Origin: Dichetophora obliterata
Lineage: Eukaryota > Arthropoda > Insecta > Diptera > Sciomyzidae
Direction of reading: 5' to 3'
NCBI GenBank assembly: GCA_963920525.1
Contig: OY986438.1
Span: 175,658,093 to 175,722,092, forward strand
DNA: 64,000 nucleotides
Shown here: positions 1-11,012 of the stretch, piece after piece
Layout of the letters: each line of letters begins with the position of its first letter
Position numbering within the stretch: position 1 is the stretch's first letter
The notes under the pieces: model-generated
Told to the model about the DNA's origin: nothing
Databases searched by the model: none
What the model saw: only the letters and a program-made list of their open reading frames with translations
Translations under genes and position numbers: made by a program

Positions 1-2
1 AA

Positions 3-806
3 GTACGCCTGCGAGAAAAACCAGAGGTACCTTGTCAACAAAACGATAAGGAGAAGAAGGATGGAAACAAGAGAGGAGGAAGGAAGCAGATTAAAGCACG
101 CCCCCGAGAAAAACCAGATGCAGTTCTGGTTCAACCAGCAGACGGCCACAGCTACGCCGACACTTTAAAGAACCTGCGACAGAGGGTAAAACCAGAAATC
201 TCAGACATTGCCATCCGCTCGATCCGGAAAACGAAAACTGGAGCCATTCTTTTAGAATTGGGAAAAGGCGGAAACAAGGATGAATTCCGAGAGGCAATAA
301 AAAAAACACTGGGAGATGATGCAACCGTTACTGATCTTAAGCCAACGGTGACAATCGAAGTACGCGACCTGGATAGCTTTACCGACAAAGACGAGGTAGT
401 AGTCGCCATTAGAAAAGCGCTCAAAAACCCAGGAGCAGAGGTGGGAGTAGCTATATCGCGCACTGACAGCAGAGAACAACGACGAGCATACGTTACGCTG
501 CCAACGGAAAGTGCAAATGCCATCCTAAAAGAACGGCGTGTACTTATCGGCTGGACAAGTTGCAGAGTAAAATATCTTGAAGATACTAAGCGCTGCTACA
601 GATGCTTCGGCACTGGACATGTCCAGTCAAGCTGCACTGGCCCTGATCGGAAAGGCCAAGGCTTATGTATACGCTGTAGAGAAGCAGGACACAAGCTAAA
701 AGAATGCATCAACCCTCCAAAATGCTGCTTATGCCATCATGAGGGCCGGGCTTCAGTAGACCACCTACCGGGCTCCCGTAAGTGTGAAGCCAATAAGAAG
801 AAATGA
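3..806 (+). CDS. LINE ORF1, gag-like RNA-binding protein (5' partial)
   Basis: The frame is open from base 3, before the first in-frame ATG at 258, so the start lies upstream of the window and 258 is not a credible start. The N-terminal part is rich in Lys, Arg and Glu and low in complexity. A central domain follows, then near the C-terminus three zinc knuckles: CYRCFGTGHVQSSC and CIRCREAGHKLKEC (both C-X2-C-X4-H-X4-C) and a third, longer C-X2-C-X9-H-X6-C variant. This layout is known for ORF1 proteins of R1-clade elements, which bind their own RNA in ribonucleoprotein particles. The stop codon overlaps the ORF2 start as ATGA, so translation of ORF2 probably depends on reinitiation or a -1 shift. 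No internal stop or frameshift is seen. Confidence 0.88.
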   Translation, partial: VRLREKPEVPCQQNDKEKKDGNKRGGRKQIKARPREKPDAVLVQPADGHSYADTLKNLRQRVKPEISDIAIRSIRKTKTGAILLELGKGGNKDEFREAIKKTLGDDATVTDLKPTVTIEVRDLDSFTDKDEVVVAIRKALKNPGAEVGVAISRTDSREQRRAYVTLPTESANAILKERRVLIGWTSCRVKYLEDTKRCYRCFGTGHVQSSCTGPDRKGQGLCIRCREAGHKLKECINPPKCCLCHHEGRASVDHLPGSRKCEANKKK

Positions 807-3796
807 GAATACTTCAGGCGAATATGCATAGAAGTAGGACGGCAGACGCTCTTCTCTCGCAGCTAGTTCTAGATAGAGATGCTGATGTTGTTATTATCAG
901 CGAACAATACAAAGAAAAAATAAGCGGAATCTGGGTGGAAGACTGTTCAAAGACAGCAGCCATTTGGCTCCCGGCTGAGAGCAAGCTCCGAATAAAGGGA
1001 AGCGGTGCAGGAAACGGCTTTGTTTGGATTCTTGGCCACAACTTTACCCTAATGAGTTGCTACTTGACCCCCAGCGATAATATAGAAGACTTTCAGGCCA
1101 AACTCGACTGCATAGAAGACAAAATTCTGCAGATCGGGGGAGAGTTTATTGTCGCAGGAGACTTTAATTCGCAGGCGATTGAATGGGGTATGCCTTCAAC
1201 CAATCATAGAGGAAGACGAGTTCTAGATATGATTGCCAGGCAAGGCCTAGTAGTCGCAAACACTGGAACTGCCACCACTTTCCGAAGACCGGGATGCAAT
1301 GCTACAACTCCAGATATCACACTAGTATCTGAGAAAATGGCTCACAGGCTAAAATCGTGGAAAGTCCTTGAAGACTTTACAGGCAGCGACCACCAATACA
1401 TATCATACTGTGTAAATATGTCAAGTCGCCCTGCTCGAAACACCGCCAAAAAGAGCACACGCAAGTGGAATGCCTCTAAATTGAACCCAGACGCTTTTCT
1501 TGCCGAAATAGATGCAAACCCCCAAATAAGTTTTGCTACAAATAACGCAAGGTCCATAGTAAACCAAACTATGAGAACAATCGAGAGAGCTTGCGAAAGG
1601 TCAATGCCGAAAATAAAAACATGTAGGCACAAAAACTCCGTCTACTGGTGGACGGAAGAAATAGCGCAACTGAGACAAGCATGCTTGCAGAGTCGGAGAA
1701 GGTATACCAGAGCAAGACGCTTAGGTGCAGCTTTATCCGAAAATGATGAGTTTAAGATAGCCAAGAACAACCTCAAACAAGCTATCATATCGAGCAAAAA
1801 AAGAAAGTGGGAGGACCTCCGAAATGACATTAACAACGACCCCTGGGGGCTCGGATACAAGATTGTTATGCGAAAGCTCGTATCAAAACCACCGATGCTT
1901 GAGTTAGAAGCAGATAAAATGGACAACATCGTAAATGTCCTTTTTCCCACGCATGACGTAACAGAAGAAGTCTTGGAGATCCCTCAGGATGATTCGCCTC
2001 CACTTTTTACAGAAGACGAGCTCAAGCTAGCCGCGAGAACGCTTAAAAATAAAAAAGCACCCGGCCTTGACGGCGTCCCATCAGAGATTTTGAAAATACT
2101 TGCAATCTCGAGACCCAACATACTGCTAAGCATGTACAACGCTTGCTTAACAGAAGGCATTTTTCCAGAAATATGGAAGAGACAAAGTCTAGTACTCATC
2201 AGCAAGGGAAAAGGAAACCCAGAGTCTCCTTCGGCCTACAGACCCCTCTGCATGCTTGACACATCTGGAAAGCTACTAGAAAGACTGCTTAAGCCTCGCC
2301 TTGCGACAGCAATTAACACTAGTGGGGGACTGTCCCCAAGACAGCATGGCTTTAGACCCGGTAGGTCTACAATTGGAGCTATCACAGAAGCCCTGACAAG
2401 TTTCGAAGATGCACAAACTAGGAACCACTACTCAAGGGGAATCGTCTTACTGGCGACCCTAGATGTAAGAAACGCCTTTAATAGCGTGAGCTGGAAAAAT
2501 ATAATTTACGCTCTGGAAAATCGCTTCCAAATCCCGTCGTATCTAATGAGAATGATGCGAAACTATCTTAAGGATCGTAAACTTACTTACGAAACCACAA
2601 GCGGTCCCAGACAAAAACAGATAACGTCAGGGGCCGCACAAGGGTCAATTCTCGGCCCAGATCTTTGGAACGTAAGTTACGACGAAATCCTTCGTATGGA
2701 TATGCCCGATGATACATATCTTGTCGGGTACGCAGATGATATCGCTGCTATTATCACCGCACGAGACACCACAGACGCACAAAGAAAGCTCAATCAGGTC
2801 ATGCTTAGAACAAAAGCATGGCTGGACTCTCACGGCCTCCAACTGGCTACAGAAAAAACTGAGCTCCTTCTTCTCACAAGAAAGCATATCCCACTAGAAG
2901 TAGAGCTGAGTGTATGCGCGAACACTATCACTACCCAGAAGGTGGTAAACTACCTAGGGATAAGGCTTGATAACAAGCTATCCTACTGGGCGCAGATACA
3001 ATATGCAGCGACGAAAGCAGCCCAAATAACAGCATGGCTTAGCCATTTAATGGCAAACATAGGCGGTCCTATGCAGAGTAAGAGAAAGTTGTTAATGTCG
3101 ACAACACACTCCATACTCCTGTATGGAAGTGAGCTGTGGGCTGATGTTCTGAAAACGACACGCAAAAGAAAGCCCCTATCGGCAGTACAGAGAACGGCAG
3201 CCTTACGGGTAGCTTCAGCGTACCGCACGGTTTCTGAAGCTGCAGTATTAGTGATCAGTGGAACCATACCAATCGATCTTCTAGCACAAGAGCGCAAAAC
3301 GTTATGGGAACTGAAGAAGGAGAACAATAACGACAGAATGACCAAGCAGGCGGTTCAGCTACAGACCCTGCGACGGTGGCAAGACCGATGGGACACTGAC
3401 ACCAAAGGCAGGTGGACAGCCAAATTAGTCCCACACCTAGATAGATGGTATAATCGAGAATTCGGTGAGGTAAACTTTTACGTCACGCAGTTCCTGTCAG
3501 GCCACGGGTACTTTCGAAAGTACCTTCACAAAATGGGAAAAGTAGAAAGTCCCGATTGTATCTATGGCGACGGACAGCTAGATGACGCAGAGCACACCTT
3601 CTTCCAATGTGCACGGTGGCAAGCGGAGCGTAACGCCCTTATATTAATAGTAGGCGTTTTCAACGTAGATCGCGTGCTTGATATTATGGTCAGCAGCGAA
3701 GAAAACTGGAAATGCGTAGCCAGATGCGTTGAAAATATTCTACGAAAAAAGAAACGCGATCTGGAAGCTGCCGAGCTACCGGTGGAAAGTAGATAG
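803..3796 (+). CDS. LINE ORF2, AP-endonuclease and reverse transcriptase
   Basis: This 997-residue protein would nick target DNA and copy the element RNA by target-primed reverse transcription in the nucleus. The APE-type endonuclease occupies about residues 1-210, with Asn7, Glu34, GDFNS (Asp120/Asn122), Asp171 and SDH (195-197), so all expected catalytic positions are present. The reverse transcriptase has the FRPGRS region, Asp554 in LDVRNAFNS, GAAQGSILGP and YADD at 643-646. A C-terminal zinc-binding-like segment starts at Cys919 with His931 and Cys935. No RNase H follows. The ATG at 803 overlaps the ORF1 stop by the four bases ATGA. Full length without a frameshift contrasts with every other retroelement in the window and suggests recent activity. 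I assign it to the R1 clade from the ORF1 fingers, the RT motifs and the missing RNase H; the exact family is unknown. Confidence 0.93.
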   Translation: MRILQANMHRSRTADALLSQLVLDRDADVVIISEQYKEKISGIWVEDCSKTAAIWLPAESKLRIKGSGAGNGFVWILGHNFTLMSCYLTPSDNIEDFQAKLDCIEDKILQIGGEFIVAGDFNSQAIEWGMPSTNHRGRRVLDMIARQGLVVANTGTATTFRRPGCNATTPDITLVSEKMAHRLKSWKVLEDFTGSDHQYISYCVNMSSRPARNTAKKSTRKWNASKLNPDAFLAEIDANPQISFATNNARSIVNQTMRTIERACERSMPKIKTCRHKNSVYWWTEEIAQLRQACLQSRRRYTRARRLGAALSENDEFKIAKNNLKQAIISSKKRKWEDLRNDINNDPWGLGYKIVMRKLVSKPPMLELEADKMDNIVNVLFPTHDVTEEVLEIPQDDSPPLFTEDELKLAARTLKNKKAPGLDGVPSEILKILAISRPNILLSMYNACLTEGIFPEIWKRQSLVLISKGKGNPESPSAYRPLCMLDTSGKLLERLLKPRLATAINTSGGLSPRQHGFRPGRSTIGAITEALTSFEDAQTRNHYSRGIVLLATLDVRNAFNSVSWKNIIYALENRFQIPSYLMRMMRNYLKDRKLTYETTSGPRQKQITSGAAQGSILGPDLWNVSYDEILRMDMPDDTYLVGYADDIAAIITARDTTDAQRKLNQVMLRTKAWLDSHGLQLATEKTELLLLTRKHIPLEVELSVCANTITTQKVVNYLGIRLDNKLSYWAQIQYAATKAAQITAWLSHLMANIGGPMQSKRKLLMSTTHSILLYGSELWADVLKTTRKRKPLSAVQRTAALRVASAYRTVSEAAVLVISGTIPIDLLAQERKTLWELKKENNNDRMTKQAVQLQTLRRWQDRWDTDTKGRWTAKLVPHLDRWYNREFGEVNFYVTQFLSGHGYFRKYLHKMGKVESPDCIYGDGQLDDAEHTFFQCARWQAERNALILIVGVFNVDRVLDIMVSSEENWKCVARCVENILRKKKRDLEAAELPVESR

Positions 3797-4148
3797 TGGT
3801 AGCTTGGCTAGCTGTGGCGAAATAAAGCGCTGCAGGCAGCTGATCTTGACCTATAACTTGAATGAGGAAATTTGAACCTCGAAGGCAAGAAAGGCAGAAG
3901 CGGAGGCCCGGACGCGGGTTTTTACAGATGCTGGCTCACACAGCCAAATACAGGGACCACCCCGAAGTAATGCGAAAGCGGTTCCGGGGTGGGAAAAACT
4001 CCCGTATAAGAAGGAGGTGGTTTAGTCGGTAGGCGCTAGCAATAGGCGACAGCGGATCCCGACACACCGGTCAAGGGACGAACTTGGCTGACGGTGCGTA
4101 ACAGGCATTCCACCTGACCTTTTCCGCAAAAAAAAAAAAAAAAAAAAA

Positions 4149-4438
<290 letters not shown>

Positions 4439-5218
4439 ATTATCATGGCTGGCATTATTGAGTCGTAATTTTGACCTGCTTGATCATCAAAAGAAAAATG
4501 CAGAATATCAAACTGATTTTACCATTACTTTACAGATGCATCTTAACAAATAACACAAAAACTGAATTTTTTAAAAATATACTGATTTATTTACGATAGT
4601 ACGTGAGTATTCTTTTTATTAATTCAGCTACGATAGGTGTACAGTATACAAAATGTGGACCTTAAAGTTGTAAAATAGATCAAATATTTTGTGGAAAGAT
4701 GCAACAGTTTTAATTTATTACAAAAAAATTTATAATCTCATTTTCGATAAAATGCCGGTTACGACACTACGTGAGGTAATGGACGCTATGAATGCAGCTA
4801 TTACACTTTGTACTCTAGCATACTCAGTGTGTTGTGAAATAGATTTTAATCTAGGTATTAGTATAAGTGCATTTAAAAACATATAACTTTTATATTTTAA
4901 TAGTATGCGTAATAACTCAAGTGAACTATCCTAATTTGTATCATATTGTAATCGTAAACTAGATTTATATATTTTTATGTAGTCAGAGATTGAAGCTCTG
5001 TTTCCAAGCAAAATTTTTGATACAAATGTGACATGCATTCTTACGAACACTGCTTCCAGAAGACATTCTATAGATCCAATTGTGAGTCTTCTTAGCCTTA
5101 TCAAGAAGCGCTTTCAAGAGACATTCTCATAAACTACTTTTGGAAAACATTCAAATAGCATTTAAATTCAATCAATGTCAGAAAAATATATATAATTGAA
5201 ATTAATATTTTAGTTATG

Positions 5219-5346
5219 TTTTACACCCCAACTAAAATGCAGTGAAATTCGAGAAAAGGGATATTTTACGTAGGATTTCTTTTTACACCCCAACAATTCT
5301 CATTCCCAATACAAAATCCCGATAAAATCGGGAAAAGGGATATATT
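5219..5346. repeat. Imperfect direct repeat, 2 copies
   Basis: Copies at 5219-5266 and 5281-5346 both begin TTTTACACCCCAAC and end with a GAGAAAAGGGATAT or GGGAAAAGGGATAT motif, with diverged middles. Function unknown. It may be a remnant of a repeat terminus. Confidence 0.6.
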
Positions 5347-5663
5347 CCTAAGGGATATATTTTGAGGAGATTTAGCGGTTTTCATAAAGTCACTTTGCAT
5401 GGGAGTTTGGCGTTGTTTTTATTAAATTTTTACAAATTTCATTCAAATGGTGAACTTGGCATTTTGATCAAGCGTCTTAAAATTGCTTTTATTGAAAGAT
5501 AAAATGGCCAGAGTTGGGTTCGGTTAACAGAGAATGACCCATGCACAGAGTTTTTATGTCATGAACTCACGAATGAGTGTTAAATTGACGTCGTTTATAG
5601 GTTAATGATTTTGTTTTACCAATCGTTGTGAAATATTTGTCTTCACTCACTGAAGCACAACCA

Positions 5664-5702
5664 CCATCTATCCATCCATCTATCCATCCATCCATCCATC
5701 CA
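5664..5702. repeat. (CCAT)n microsatellite
   Basis: Tandem CCAT units with two CTAT variants. Confidence 0.9.
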
Positions 5703-6822
5703 CCACCTGTAAATGTCAACAAACACTCAATTAAAACAAGCGGCGGAAATTCACTTTGATTTTGATATTACAAGAAACAAAACAGAAACAGAAAAAAAAT
5801 AGCAGAGTAACAACAATATAATAAAGAATTACTTAGATAAGAAAACTAAAATGTAACTAACGGTACGTGTATCTATGCAAACAACAGATACTCGTATCAG
5901 ATGAGCGCAGCTAGTATCTATACATGTATAGCTCTAGTGCAGCGCATTTAATGTTGTTGTTACCTTGGTTCGGGATAATGCGGGGGAGGGGTCGGTCGGT
6001 TTGGCTAGAGCGGAACAATTAATAATTCCAAGCAAGCACTTGAGATACAAGCACAAAATAAGCAATTAATTATTGAAATCGAAATATAAAAGATATTTCA
6101 TAACGAAATTGGATTTTAATTGAAAGTTGTAAGTGTTCACTTTTAAGTTTAATTTTTATGCTTGTTGTTGTAGTTGTTGTTGTTTAAGTTTTATATCTTC
6201 TTGTGTTATATCTGTGGCAATTGCGTTTTCTTGGCATGTTTTGGTTTTTTTATTTTTTTATTTTGTTTTTGTTATTGTAATGTTTTCATCGAATTGCAGT
6301 AGATAAGAAATTAAATTTCAATTTTTGATAATAATATTTAGTTGAATATATTGTTGTTGAGAAAATATAAATTAACGTGCTATTTTATCACAATGTATGT
6401 GAAAAATCAGTTAGACACCAAGTTGTCATAACATGTCGGATAGCAGCGCACAGTTTTAATTATAAATTCTTGAAATATTTTCCAAGATAGCAAAAAATAG
6501 CGAAACAACTAAATAAGAGAATATATTAACAAACAGTTATTGTCAACACTTAATAACTATAAAATTTGATTATGACATTTACTTGGCGGTACTAGAATCT
6601 TATTACCAGAATCTTAAATTATTTCCTTAACACTCTCAATTTACTTGATAATTTTTTCTATGAAGTAATTATTTTACAAGGCTTTAGAAAAATGTAGGAA
6701 TTGCAGCGACAATAGCTTATCTACATAAATAAATGTATTCGAAACATTTTTTTAGTTGGAAAGTTTTTCTTTTGACAAAGAATAAATAACGAACAAGAGA
6801 CTAACATGTTTGGCCTAAAAAA

Positions 6823-7506
6823 GTACACACCTGAATTTTCAAAAAATCTTATATTTTTTATGACTGATTTTTGTTCAAAAGACCTCAAAGAATCTATTTT
6901 TAATGTTATAAAATAAGAAATTAATTCCTATGTCAAATGGCGAAGGTTTAAACGCTGAGCGTCAAGGCCGTATAGTCGGTGTTAAAAACTTTAAAGCGCT
7001 TTTTCAAGAAATCACATTTTTTGAGTTGGCGGGCGTGATAAAAAAAACTACTACACTGATCGTTCTGAAATTTTAATATGTTATTGTACACATATAAATC
7101 TCTAGATTGAACTACGGATAGTAAGATCGGTAAAGTATTTTTGGTTTTCAAGGGATTTTTTGGGTCAAAAAATGGGCTAATTTCGAAAAAACGCCGCCTT
7201 TTGTGAATTTTTGTCAAAAAAATTATTTTAGTTCAATCAAGAGCGGCTTTGATGCTGATTAAAACCCCGTTTTTATTTTTTTCAGACGTTCCAGTGAGCC
7301 AACATCACGCCCGCCATGATTTTTTGATGTTATTTTCAAAAACCTGCAGCAGCCAAAAAATACGCTGGAAAAATCCAAAAAATTTTTTTTGTATATTATT
7401 TTTACAAAAAAAAAAAAAAATAAATATGCAAAATTTCAATAAGATGTCTTGTTCTTAAAAAAATTTGCATTTTAAAAATGTCATTTTTGAAAAATGCAGT
7501 TGTGTA
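6823..7506. mobile_element. Possible non-autonomous TIR element
   Basis: The left end GTACACACCTGAATTTTC and the reverse complement of the right end (GTACACAACTGCATTTTT) match at most positions, continuing into an A-rich stretch. The interior has only short reading frames without recognisable domains. No clean target-site duplication is visible, so the boundaries are uncertain. Confidence 0.35.
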
Positions 7507-7512
7507 CAGTCC

Positions 7513-7987
7513 CCTTAAATTAAATTTACGATATATTATTAGATAAAGGTGAACTTTTTAAGCTTTCAGAACAAAAAAAAACAAGAAACAAAACTGAGGG
7601 GACTATTTTCAGTTGCTTAAAGTGATTTTTACATAAAGTTTTAAAAAGTTTTTACAAACATTTTTCATCACATTTTTCACATTCTTCTTTTGAGGTTCAT
7701 AGTTTTCATCTGCCCATTTTTGCCCATATAGCGGAAATTTAGGTCTCAGTCCAATGACCCTACAAAGATAAAATTATTGATATAAACATTGTTAAAGAGT
7801 TTCAATCCTGAGACAAACAATCAGACATGAATTATTCGGATAACTTATATTAAGATATTTTTAAAGACAAAGAAATCATCAAAATTGGTTCATTAGTTTC
7901 CAATTGTTAATAAAAACACTTCAACAGCGGCAAACAAGCTTGACAAGTAACAGTAACGCTATTCACACTGAAACACTTTATGAACTA
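7513..7987. other. No gene recognised
   Basis: AT-rich DNA between the weak TIR element and the RAG1/Transib-like remnant. I see no coding or repeat structure here. Confidence 0.5.
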
Positions 7988-8012
7988 ACATGAAATTTAT
8001 CGGGATGAGTTA
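7988..8012 (+). pseudogene. Upstream scrap of the RAG1/Transib-like transposase gene
   Basis: Read in frame, this stretch gives HEIYRDEL, which continues directly into GILSDVDKQGYGTT at 11701 if the intervening element and one TTA are removed. A stop codon lies just upstream, so the gene is already broken there. Confidence 0.4.
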
Positions 8013-8280
8013 GGGGTCGTTCATAAACTACGTTACCGATTTTAAGCACTTTTTTACTCCTCCCTACCCCTCCGTTACTTTTCGTAGTGCATTTCAAAAC
8101 CCCTCCCCCCTTCATAAAGTAACGTGACACATAAAATAAAAAATTAATTGATTTAAACATATATTATTTTACACAAAAATAGCCCTCAGAATTTTCACTA
8201 GCTTTACTGACTATATAAATATATATGACTATATAAATTAAAAGTACAATATAAAAATAATCATTCATAATTATTTATAT

Positions 8281-8378
8281 CATCAGTTGAAGCTATTCCA
8301 TCTTCGGTCCAAGACTCGATGCTCTTAATCACTGGGATTGAGAGGCTAGAAGCTTTGTTGAGGATTCTTCAAATTCTT
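8281..8378 (-). pseudogene. Outer-copy remnant of the type-X-end gene
   Basis: This stretch is the inverted counterpart of 9798-9901 at about 80% identity. It encodes the same C-terminal segment (around ESSTKL) on the minus strand, but with a stop and shifted frame. In both copies the gene reads outward, toward the X end. The protein family is not recognised; in a Harbinger element it should be either the transposase or the Myb-like partner. Confidence 0.4.
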
Positions 8379-9063
8379 CATTAGCTTTTAACCCATCTCT
8401 AACCCAGCTCTTTAATCTTTCAGCTTAAAAAAAAATGGAAAATGAAAACAATAAAAGTCGTGGGAGAGGATAAAGTTAAGTTCTCCTGGGGCTTACCCTT
8501 AGTAGCAATCTTGTATGGAATTCTCATATAAAACTTAATAAATTACAAAAAAAAAGCTCACTGTTGACACCAAGTTTTTCATATATATGTCTAAAGTCCC
8601 TTCACATTTCACATATATGGTGATGTGGTGGGCCTATCAAAATACGTCGGAGATGAAAAAATTAAAAAGAATGCAAAATAAATGCATGATAATTAAATTT
8701 TAATCTTTTTGATTCTCATTCACACTCTTTACATCTTCATTGTGTTTTAATTATTTTTCTCCTATTTTTTTTAATTCACTTTAAATTTAATGTTTTAATG
8801 TAGGTTGAATCATTTAGATCGTCTTAGTTTTTTTAAAAAATTGTAAAATTGAATTATCATTATAAATTATAACCTTATGTTAGCTTTCCATAAGACTTCA
8901 GTCTTGTTAGAACAGTCGTCGCACAAAAAACAAACAAATAAAGCAGTTTTTGGGCTACCATCACTTCAACCTAGCCATTCCTAGCTAATCCCTAGATAGA
9001 ATCTATCTATACTCTATCTGATACTGCAAGTTTTTAAGAACATAAGAAGTATATACTATAATA

Positions 9064-9115
9064 CTACACATATTAATCAACATACTCACGCAATCGGCAC
9101 TAGAAACAGAAATAA
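9064..9115 (+). pseudogene. LINE ORF2 C-terminal remnant, part 1
   Basis: The frame ends ...THAIGTRNRN and is cut by the inner Harbinger-like copy. It resumes at 10132 as NLVVAKCIREVTKQRY. The joined segment resembles the extreme C-terminus of jockey/CR1-type ORF2 proteins. Its 5' limit is not defined. Confidence 0.45.
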
Positions 9116-9285
9116 GGGGTCGTCCATAAACTACTTTACCAATTTAGGGGGGGAGGGGTTTTGAAATGCACTACGATAAGTAACGGTAGGGGGGAGGTGT
9201 TTAGATATTGTAACGTTACCAAAAATTAAAAAAATCGACGAAAAACCTCTAATTAATAACACAATCATTTCAAAAATTTTTAACC

Positions 9286-9512
9286 TTACATGTTTATGTT
9301 TGATCGTCTAAATTGATGGTTAACTTTTGCTACAACGATTTCTTCCACCACCTTTTCCCTCGACACAGGAACCTTTTGGTATTCCTTCACCATCTCAGCA
9401 CACGTCTAAGAATTTGGGTCTTTGCTTTTGCGACAGGCTTTGACGTTAAGGCCTGAATGTTCTTGATCAAAGGAGATACCGTATGACATGTACTGTCCTT
9501 CTCAGAAAGAAA
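9286..9512 (-). pseudogene. Inner-copy gene remnant at the type Y end
   Basis: On the minus strand an open segment containing FFLSEKDSTCHTVSPL and SKPVAKAKTQILRR shifts frame near 9398. It continues with MVKEYQKVPVSREKVVEEI and ends at a stop about 170 bp from the Y terminus. The two pieces together look like one acidic/basic C-terminal region. I do not recognise the family. As one of two genes in a Harbinger-like element it may be the Myb-like accessory protein or part of the transposase. Confidence 0.4.
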
Positions 9513-9797
9513 AAATCGGTTTAAGGTAAGGACACTACCCTGTGGCTTGTATTTCGTTTTTAAAACTTCTATGAATTACCATAAGTTTGTATTATATCGT
9601 TTACAATAAATCGGAATAAAAAATACTATTTAAATAAATCAATTTTCAGAAAGCATTTACGCAAAAACACAGAACTTGGTGCAGCTCGGGTGCAGCCTTT
9701 AAGGGTACTCTGTTAAAGACCAGGTGAATTTCTTTGTGTTAGAAATGAGGATTCACCTGAATAGGTCGACATAGAATCCGATGAAAATTCTATTTTG

Positions 9798-9901
9798 AAG
9801 AATCCTCAACAAAGCTACCAGCTTCTTCTATCCCAGTGATTGAGAGCATCAAATCTTGGATCGCAGATGGAATAGCTTTTACAGATGATATTAATCATTG
9901 A
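9798..9901 (+). pseudogene. Inner-copy gene remnant at the type X end
   Basis: Encodes EESSTKLPASSIPVIESIKS and a short acidic tail ending at a stop about 230 bp from the X terminus. A diverged second copy is at 8281-8378 on the minus strand. Conservation of the segment in both copies at the same distance from the end supports a real gene C-terminus rather than chance. Family not recognised. Confidence 0.42.
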
Positions 9902-10131
9902 TTTTTTTCCAATTGTACCTTTAATGTATCAAGTCATACTAGTCACTAATACTAGTGAAAATTGTCAGAGCTAGTCAAAATATATAATCATTCGAATGAA
10001 TTAATTTCATATGTCACGTTACTTTAGGGGGGGGGGGGGAGGGGTTTTGAAAAGCACTACGAAAAGTAACGCAGGGGGAGGGGGGTAAAAAAACCGGAAA
10101 ATCAGTAACGTAGTTTATGACCGACCCCTAA

Positions 10132-10258
10132 CTTAGTTGTGGCGAAATGCATTCGAGAGGTCACAAAACAACGCTACTTATGTGCAGGGCCTAGGGCCTA
10201 TAATAATTTACCAGAACTAATTAAAAATGATAATAAAGTTAAACAAGTGTCAAGATAG
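10132..10258 (+). pseudogene. LINE ORF2 C-terminal remnant, part 2
   Basis: Continues the frame broken at 9115 and reads through GPRAYNNLPELIKNDNKV to a stop. The motif of a Tyr-Asn-X-Leu-Pro followed by Ile-Lys-Asn is common at the end of jockey/CR1-like ORF2 proteins. Only the last 40 or so residues survive. Confidence 0.5.
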
Positions 10259-10500
10259 AACAGATGGCAACCCTTGATAGAGTTGATGGCGGTGATCTAT
10301 AAATAGCCTACTGCTTTGAAATGTCATATGATTAGCAGCCATACAATTCAAAAGAAAGAATGCCAAAATCTGCGCACTCATATACTGGTTTAAACAGTGA
10401 GTTGATCACAGCTTAATCACTCAAACACTACTGAAGAGGAATATGTGGCGAATTCCGTAACAGACTGTCTAGTCAGCTAAGTGATTGACTCTATACAGAG

Positions 10501-10522
10501 TTGTTGTTGTTGTTGTTGTTGC
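10501..10522. repeat. (TTG)n microsatellite
   Basis: Seven consecutive TTG units just outside the MITE at 10536. Confidence 0.9.
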
Positions 10523-10535
10523 CTTCTTAAAAACT

Positions 10536-11012
10536 AAGGCCTTTTCCACATGGAGAAATTGAAAACTAATGCAACTGCAACAAAAGTTGCTAACCAATGT
10601 ATTTATACCGAAACCTTCACATGAAACAACTTGTACTCAACAAGTTTTTAACGCATTCGCAACCAGTTTCATGCAACACGGCGTGCTGCAATTTGAATCG
10701 GCGATTTGTTGCGTTTCCGATTTGTGTTGTGTGCTATGAAAATAATTAATCAGTTAATATATATGAAATAAATGCAGGAAGTGAAGAAATATCCTTTTTT
10801 ATCCTCAATTAATTTTTTATATCTATTTAACAAAGCTTCCATTAAATAAGTGTTTGTTTTGTTTTGAATTTTTCAATGTTGCGTTGCAACGTGACTTGCT
10901 CATCTGAAAGCGTAGGTTGCAGTTCAGTTTAAAATTGAAGTGTTTTGAAACTTTTTAAGCTGTTGGGTTGCAGTTGCATTAGTTTTCAATTTCTCCATGT
11001 GGAAAAGGCCTT
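10536..11012. mobile_element. MITE with long TIRs, TSD ACT
   Basis: The ends AAGGCCTTTTCCACATGGAG and the inverted copy match for about 45 bp, continuing into an inverted GCAACTGCAAC motif. ACT flanks both sides (10533-10535 and 11013-11015). TA-flanked reading is the alternative (AGGCC...GGCCT). No coding capacity. A 3-bp duplication would fit a Harbinger-type MITE. Confidence 0.75.

Larger units (their letters stand above)
1..4148 (+). mobile_element. R1-clade non-LTR retrotransposon, 5' end outside window
   Basis: ORF1 (gag-like) and ORF2 (endonuclease plus reverse transcriptase) are followed by a GC-richer 3' UTR at 3797-4127 and a run of about 21 A. The UTR holds a tRNA-box-A-like stretch near 4016-4035 (TTTAGTCGGTAGGCG). 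No RNase H domain follows the RT, which fits the R1 clade better than the I or LOA clades. Both ORFs are open over their visible length, so the copy looks young. The poly(A) runs straight into a long (ATT)n tract, either the insertion target or a tail made during integration. Confidence 0.9.
4441..6822. other. AT-rich stretch, no gene recognised
   Basis: No convincing coding sequence on either strand. It holds the imperfect duplication at 5219-5346, a CCAT tract at 5664-5702 and short GTT and T runs near 6160-6270. Confidence 0.6.
9116..10128. mobile_element. Harbinger-like DNA transposon, inner copy (reverse orientation)
   Basis: A type Y end at 9116 and a type X end finishing at 10128, flanked by TAA on both sides (9113-9115 and 10129-10131). 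Removing the element plus one TAA rejoins an open LINE reading frame, which confirms the borders. It is 1,013 bp long and keeps remnants of two genes that read outward toward opposite ends. It lies inside the outer copy in the opposite orientation, so the pair forms a large imperfect inverted repeat (8013-8410 against about 9780-10128). Confidence 0.72.

Noticed and set aside
8013..10128. Single foldback element with 390-bp arms (first interpretation)
   Set aside because: Flanks would be TTA and TAA, not a direct duplication; pairing 8013 with 11700 and 9116 with 10128 gives perfect TTA and TAA duplications and a restored LINE frame.
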